Shown in pieces: positions 58,854 to 64,000 of a stretch of 64,000 bases of DNA. The DNA is taken from the NCBI GenBank assembly GCA_033964015.1, contig CM066920.1:13235912-13299911 (forward strand). Direction: 5' to 3'. The notes below the pieces were generated by a model. The model was not told the origin of the DNA. It saw only the letters and a program-made list of their open reading frames with translations, and did no database searches. The stretch is from Scolanthus callimorphus (lineage: Eukaryota; Cnidaria; Anthozoa; Actiniaria; Edwardsiidae). Position 1 is the stretch's first letter. Each line of letters starts with the position of its first letter. Both the position numbers and the translations under genes were made by a program.

Positions 58854-61800
58854 ATGTCAGGCTTAGGATATGATGTCACTAAGGTTCAGGTAAGCTTGCA
58901 AACTAGCCATCATATCTGTTTAATTACTCGATGTTAAATCCTAAGAATAGACTTGATCATTCTTTCTGATCAGATCTTTCGTTCGCAAATCAAAATCTAT
59001 CCGTATTATCACACATCGAGAACCCTCTGCTACACCCTGCCCTTATTGATGTATATTTCAGTGTTCGATTCCTAGATGCACAGTATGCTTGGTAATTTAG
59101 ATTTCAATTAAAATCTCGATTTTTTTTAGGTTTAGTTAGTGCTACTAAATGCTGACTAGTAGCAGCACATTATGTTGCTAGAATTTATACTGTCACATGT
59201 TTGACTTGAGTTCAGGTGTGCTTATGTTCGATTCCTAGCAGGTTTCTAGATCCACTTAAGAAATACATATTATCGCATTATGGGAAGCACAGGTTGGGTG
59301 CTTCACCTTTCACCTCTGCACCCAATTCCAGGAGGGAATTGGGGAATTGAGGAAATCCCAGCAAATGCCATGTATTGCGGGTTACCAGGAAACATGAACC
59401 CATCGTCCACGACTATGTCTTGATCGTATGGTCTTGAAAAATGTTGATGCCGCAAAATATCTCGGCAACCCCCTGCACATCAGACCTCAGATGGAACCTT
59501 CATGTCTCAAAGGTATCGACCAAGGGAAACCAAACCCTTGGTTTCTTACGAGAAACCTTAAGATTAATTCACCTTCCATTAAAACACTTGCATACAAAAG
59601 TCTGGTTCGTCCTGTACTGGAATACGCCGCTGAGGCATGGGACCCATATACAAAAGGGGACATCTACAATCTAGAGATGATGCAAAGAAGAGCTGCAGGC
59701 TTTGTGTTGAATCGCCATCACAACACTTCGTTGTGTCACAGAAATGCTTAAGGAGCTTAGCTGGGAAACACTAGAGCAGAGAAGGAAAAACAAAGACTGT
59801 CTATGTTTTATAAGTTACACACCAAAGAAACTCTTATAGACAACTCCAAATACCTTATTCCGCGTAAACACCGAAGCTGCCATGTCAATGAACATCCCTA
59901 TGAAATTCCACTAGCATGAACCGACTCTTATAAATACTCGTTTTCCCCCAGAACAAATTGTACTAGACTGGAACTCACTGCCTACAGACACCATAAATGC
60001 TGCCTGTTATGCTGCATTCTTAGAAAATTTTTATTATTATTTAGTATCGATTTTACTTTTGTTTTATCTAAACTACAATAATCATCAAATGAGATGGAGG
60101 AACCGTTAGTCAATTTGGAAGAAGAAGAAGAAGGGATGCTTCTCTGCTGCCTGGTACCTGAGCCACATCTTGTGGCTCATTATGTGTAGAAATGATTTGT
60201 CATTCTCACATGCTTCACATTTTTCAAAAGAGACAAGAAACGAAGGTCCCATCTCCCTGATCAACCAAGAAGGTTAGGTTGAGAGGTTAATAACGTGCCT
60301 TACCTTACTTTTATTATTTATTCCTAAATTAGGACATTATAAACCAGTCCTGTCAAAAGGCACTGAAAAGGAAGTGTCCTTCTTCTGGAAAATGGTAAGA
60401 AGCTAACATTAGTAATATGCATTCAGCAGACAATTAGATTCTGGGTTTCTGGAAAACCCGAATAGTGAAGAGCGAATAGTTAACCATTATCCTGCGAGAT
60501 TGCGCAGAATGTCGTCTGATACTTAGCCGACGAGGGACGCAGTCCCGAGTTGGCTAAATCAGATGATATTCTGCAAAAATTGAGCAGGATAATGGTTTTA
60601 TTGTTCAGCACATCGATAGCACCAAAATCCCAGAAATGATTTACTTTTGCGTATTAAGGTGGCGTACACCTATTCAAAGGCAAAACAACATAAAGGTTTA
60701 GACACCGAGTTTAGTCATAAAACGTTCCCCGATTAGTGTCATTTTTTGCCAGTCAATAAAACAACTATTCAGCTTTCCACTTGGTATCGTTTTCTTTGAA
60801 TAAATTTAACCGATTTCTTGACATCAGTGAATAGACAAAGTGGGGTAAAATTAAATATGGCCTCCTATTTCTATAAAAACACGGCTAAGTCCCACTTTTT
60901 TGGTCTTATACAGAAAGTCTGCTACCCTTTGATGTGCCTGTGAAAGCAAATCAGAATCGAGTTTTTGGCAGGGGTGTGATGACTTCGACTAAATCTAGAT
61001 GGCTCAGATGCTTACATTAATTATTACAGGGCCCAATATTGGGGCTATTTTTAGAAATTTTATAAACCAAAAGTACTCATGTCTAGATAGCCCCAATATT
61101 GCGCCCTGCAATAAATGTAAGCATCTGAGCCATCTAGATTTAGTCGAGGTCATCGCGCGCCTGCCAAGAACTCGATTCCGATTTGCTTTCACAGACGCAT
61201 AAAAGGGTACTAGAGCTGTCGTTATAAACCAAAAAAGTGGGACTTAGCCGTGTTTTTATAGAAATAGGAGGCCATGTTTAATTTTACCCCACTTTGTCCA
61301 TTCACTGACTTCAGGAAATCGGTTAAATTTATTGAAAGAAAACGATACCAAGTAGAAAGCTGAATAGTTGTTTTATTGGCTGGCAAAAAATGACACTAAT
61401 CGGGGAACGTTTTATGACTAAACTCGGTGTCTAAACGTTCTTGTTGTTTTGCCTTTGAATAGGTGTATGCCACCTTAAATATGAGTTCAACACATCATAT
61501 TTCCCTCCGGCGATGGATATTTCACCATTATCCTGCGAGATTGCGCAGAATATCGTCTGATACTTAGCCGACAAGGGACGCAGTCCCAAGTTGGCTAAAT
61601 CAGACGATATTCTGCAAAAATCGAGCAGGATAATGGTTTTATTATTCAGCACATCGATAGCACAAAAAAATCCCAGAAAAAAATAACTTTCGCGTATGAA
61701 ATACGAGCTCAACACATCATATTTCCCTCAGAGACGGATATCGCAGGATGTATGTCATGTACAGAAGACAGCTATTGGCGTTCCAATGACCATATTTGGG

Positions 61801-64000
61801 CAGTGCATTGATGTGCTGAATAATAACACAGGATATCTGTCATGTACAGAAGACAGCTATTGGGGTTCAATTGACCATATTTGGGCAGTGCATCGATGTG
61901 CTGCATAAGTGCCAAATAGTACAGAAAGATGGAAAAAGTACAATTCATTTCCTTCTTAATTTGAAATTCGAGGCTATGAAAATGAGAATTGGCTTGTCAG
62001 CAAGAATAATAAACAATTCCTTACCCGATGATCGTGACTGCCGATCGCTGACAGTGCAGAAAGGCTTGACTTTTGTATGTTTACTCTCAACGCAAACATT
62101 GCAAGCAGACTTTTCCGTCTCCATGGCACTAGTCTCAATGATAATCAGGTAAGAAATGTTTGCTATTCTTGTTTGACTAGCCAATATTCTTGTTTGATGA
62201 GCCAATTCTCAATTGCATAATTCGTATTTCAAATTAATGAGAAAATGAATTGTACTTTTTCCCATTTTTTTGTACTATTCGGCACTGTTGGGTACTATTG
62301 GGTACTATTCGCTCTTCGCTTGATTCAGGTTTTCCAGAAACCCACTAGATTCTTCTTGTTTAGACTGTTCATGCTGACGTCATCCATTGTTTATTAATAT
62401 GCCAACCAGTGATTGATTGAAAGGGTGCTATTCAATCTTTACACTAGCATTAGAATCCAATGTTGATAAACAGTGGAAAGTGCTATATGGACATAGAATC
62501 CTATTTTTTAAATTTTTGCCAAAATAAAACATTGTTAAACATTGTGTGTATTACTTGGTTGATAAATTACTCTGACTTGTGAATTACTTGTGCCAATGTA
62601 TACCTGTAGTCACTGTTGTGAATTACTGGTATCTGCCAAAATTGTAAATTGTGTGGTTCCAAAAATTATCCATATCCCCCCTACGGAAGGGATTGGAAAT
62701 TCTGGAGGGGTGGGGGGTCAATTTACCTGATCTTTTCCATACAAATACTGTATTTTTCTTCGGAAATTCCAGAGGGGTGGGGGGTCACTTTTCAATACCC
62801 TTCCATTGGGGGTGTGTGGATATTTTTTGGAAACACACATTCAGATTGTTTTTTTTTTAAATCTATTTAAAATTGTACATGACATACAATCATCTGATTG
62901 ATTGTCAGATCCCGGAATTTCAGAAAGGGCAATACCAATAGGGAAAATATGGGATGAGCATTTTATAAATTTCCTTTCAGCAAATACAGTAAATGTATGG
63001 AAAAATCTCCCAGAAAGGAGTTGAGGCCCCCTGGGACCATAGATCTGTCCTTGTGTTTATATTTGAGGATTGGTTTTTTACTCTTTTCATGGCAGTGTTG
63101 CTAAATTCATTTTATGGTACTAGCAGATCAATAGAGGAACCATCTGTAACAAGTTTACTGCACCACATTTTGGGATAACAAAATATTACTAGATATTGTG
63201 AGCCATGTTTAACAAACTGTCCTGTTTTAGGCAATCGCTTGAGGATCGTCTGCTTGACTGCTATGTAGAGTCATGTGAAGGAGCCCCAAAAGACAAGGTA
63301 GCTACCAGTACCTGTACATAACTCTAAAATGATGAAGCTTATGTTAAAATATATGTTAAGGCACCAAAGTCTATAATTAATCTTACTTTAGGTTAATTTG
63401 GCCAATTGGAATTTCCAGCATTCCATGTTTGAGGCTTGGCAATTTATTTTTCTGCAATTGTACATGAAACCATGGAGAGTGCAGGGGTGGATCCAAGTTT
63501 TTTTGAAAGGGGGTGCATTTTTTGTCTTTAGGGCTTCATTTTGCCATTTTAAACCATTTTTCTAATGCAAAGGGGGTGTGTCTGTAACCAGTGCACCTCC
63601 TCTGCATCTGTCACTGGAGTGTAGTGACAAAGCTTCTATGTTGTGTTTAAGCAATAAAAGTACTTTCCGCGTGCTCTCTGCTTTTCTTACAAACACGAGG
63701 GGAATGTTGGTCGAACTGATAAAACTTGAAAGACACGAGCCGAAGGCGAGTGTCTTTCAAGTTTTATCAGTTCGACCAACATTCCCCGAGTGTTTGTAAG
63801 AAACCAGAGAGCACACAGAAAGTATTTTTATTGCTTTTAGAAAATAACATACACACGTGCGACAGCGTTGTGTGACAATCGTGTTTCTCAGGTCTCTTAC
63901 AAACACGCTTTTTAACCAATCAGAATGCGCACATTCACAATACAACATAGGTGTTATTTTCTAATTCTTTTTATCTCAGCGTTTCTGTCATGGAGTCCAT
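58854..64000 (+). CDS. 5' end of an unrecognised gene (four exons, partial)
   Basis: Exons 58854-58889 (MSGLGYDVTKVQ, donor CAG|GTAAGC), 60333-60394 (DIINQSCQKALKRKCPSSGK, acceptor CTAAATTAG, donor AATG|GTAAGA), 63231-63297 (QSLEDRLLDCYVESCEGAP then KDK, acceptor TGTTTTAG, donor AAG|GTAGCT) and 63980 onward (RFCHGVH, acceptor TTTTATCTCAG) join with matching phases. The first 64 residues are Cys/Lys-containing and hydrophilic; I do not recognise the family, and the rest lies beyond the window. An AUG-stop mini-ORF precedes the start. Intron 1 holds a LINE relic and intron 2 nested foldback elements. Exons are short, so each single call is modest; phase agreement supports the set. Confidence 0.5.
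59420..60030 (+). pseudogene. Non-LTR retrotransposon relic (reverse transcriptase C-terminal part)
   Basis: Three frames together give a LINE-type ORF2 tail: AAKYLG, SDLRWNLHVSKVSTKGNQTL, SPSIKTLAYKSLVRPVLEYA, EAWDPYTKGDIYNLEMMQRR, then LKELSWETLEQRR and LDWNSLPTDTINAA. At least three frameshifts and stops; 5' truncated. The EYAAEAWDPYT-like block is typical of Jockey/CR1-type LINEs of marine animals. Dead copy. Confidence 0.88.
60441..62345. mobile_element. 1.9-kb foldback transposon (host of a nested element)
   Basis: Ends CTGGGTTTCTGGAAAACC and GGTTTTCCAGAAACCCAC, then GAAGAGCGAATAG and its complement further in. TAGATT is found immediately outside both ends, a possible 6-bp duplication. 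Inside are two copies of a 110-bp palindrome (60484-60595, 61525-61636) and a 93-bp tandem duplication at about 61740-61920. No transposase. Inserted in intron 2 of the unrecognised gene. Confidence 0.7.
60658..61474. mobile_element. Nested TTAA-flanked 817-bp palindromic element
   Basis: Almost entirely two complementary arms of about 400 bp, from GGTGGCGTACACCTATTC to GAATAGGTGTATGCCACC, with the centre near 61065. TTAA lies on both sides (60654-60657, 61475-61478). The host sequence resumes after it and matches the uninterrupted copy at about 61640-61740. TTAA targeting suggests piggyBac-like mobilisation; the termini are not of the usual CCC type. Confidence 0.78.
62652..62838. mobile_element. 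MITE-like inverted repeat, about 187 bp
   Basis: Arms TGTGGTTCCAAAAATTATCC and GGATATTTTTTGGAAACACA, with ATCCCCCC/GGGGGTGTGT further in and GGAAATTC-TGGAGGGGTGGGGGGTC repeated twice inside. A related end (TGTGGTTTCAGAAAATATCC) is at 18919. Confidence 0.6.
62905..63060. mobile_element. Decayed hAT-like MITE
   Basis: Contains GGAATTTCAGAAAGGG and GCAAATACAGTAAATGTATG as in 58401-58681; ends are eroded (CAGATCCCGG, CCATAGATCTGTCC). Confidence 0.4.
63649..63836. mobile_element. Near-perfect 188-bp hairpin element
   Basis: Arms of about 86 bp from AAGCAATAAAAGTACTTTCC to its complement, with a small centre GAGCCGAAGGCGAG. The outer part has a few indels; the inner 50 bp pair almost perfectly. 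Lies in intron 3 of the unrecognised gene. Confidence 0.85.

Noticed and set aside
59428..59751. Intact retrotransposon gene
   Set aside because: The reverse-transcriptase similarity switches frame at least three times and is 5' truncated; it is a relic.

Overview
This window is eukaryotic, metazoan DNA, most likely from an anthozoan cnidarian such as a sea anemone. Genes are split by GT-AG introns. The encoded families are animal ones (ankyrin/SOCS-box, CAP-Gly/MTUS, FAXDC2). Introns are full of short TIR elements, foldback hairpins, minisatellites and a LINE relic typical of cnidarian genomes. The species call is an inference; no rRNA or mitochondrial marker is present.

Layout. (1) 1685-4492, + strand: the last two coding exons of a FAXDC2-like sterol/fatty-acid hydroxylase, with a one-base frameshift in the first and a 128-bp satellite in the intron between them. 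(2) 8051-33355, + strand: a 14-exon gene, whose reading phases all agree, for a protein of about 1,548 residues. It has a CAP-Gly domain near the N-terminus, a long basic Ser/Thr/Pro-rich linker with two SxLP motifs, and a C-terminal coiled coil ending like vertebrate MTUS1/MTUS2. Its introns carry two copies of a TAA-flanked Harbinger-like element, a nested TTAA-flanked piggyBac-like element, a 1.2-kb inverted repeat, several MITEs and a 31-bp minisatellite. (3) 34.1-41.7 kb: no recognised gene. (4) 41768-52489, - strand: a complete three-exon ASB-type gene (ankyrin repeats plus SOCS box, 363 residues), with a tRNA-like sequence and MITEs in its introns. (5) 52.5-58.8 kb: intergenic, with two copies of an 8-bp-TSD element, a foldback built from one palindromic 17-mer, and a duplicated orphan exon. 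(6) 58854 to the window end, + strand: the 5' end of an unrecognised gene (four small exons), with a LINE fragment in intron 1 and nested foldback transposons in intron 2.

The genes do not form an operon or pathway. The CAP-Gly/MTUS protein is predicted to act at microtubules, the ASB protein as a Cullin-5 ubiquitin-ligase adaptor, and the FAXDC2 homologue in ER sterol/lipid oxidation. The most notable points are the CAP-Gly/MTUS domain combination, a transposon whose target-site duplication and first base form a working-looking splice donor, nested TE insertions with a visible empty site, and the CRE/E-box palindrome satellite.
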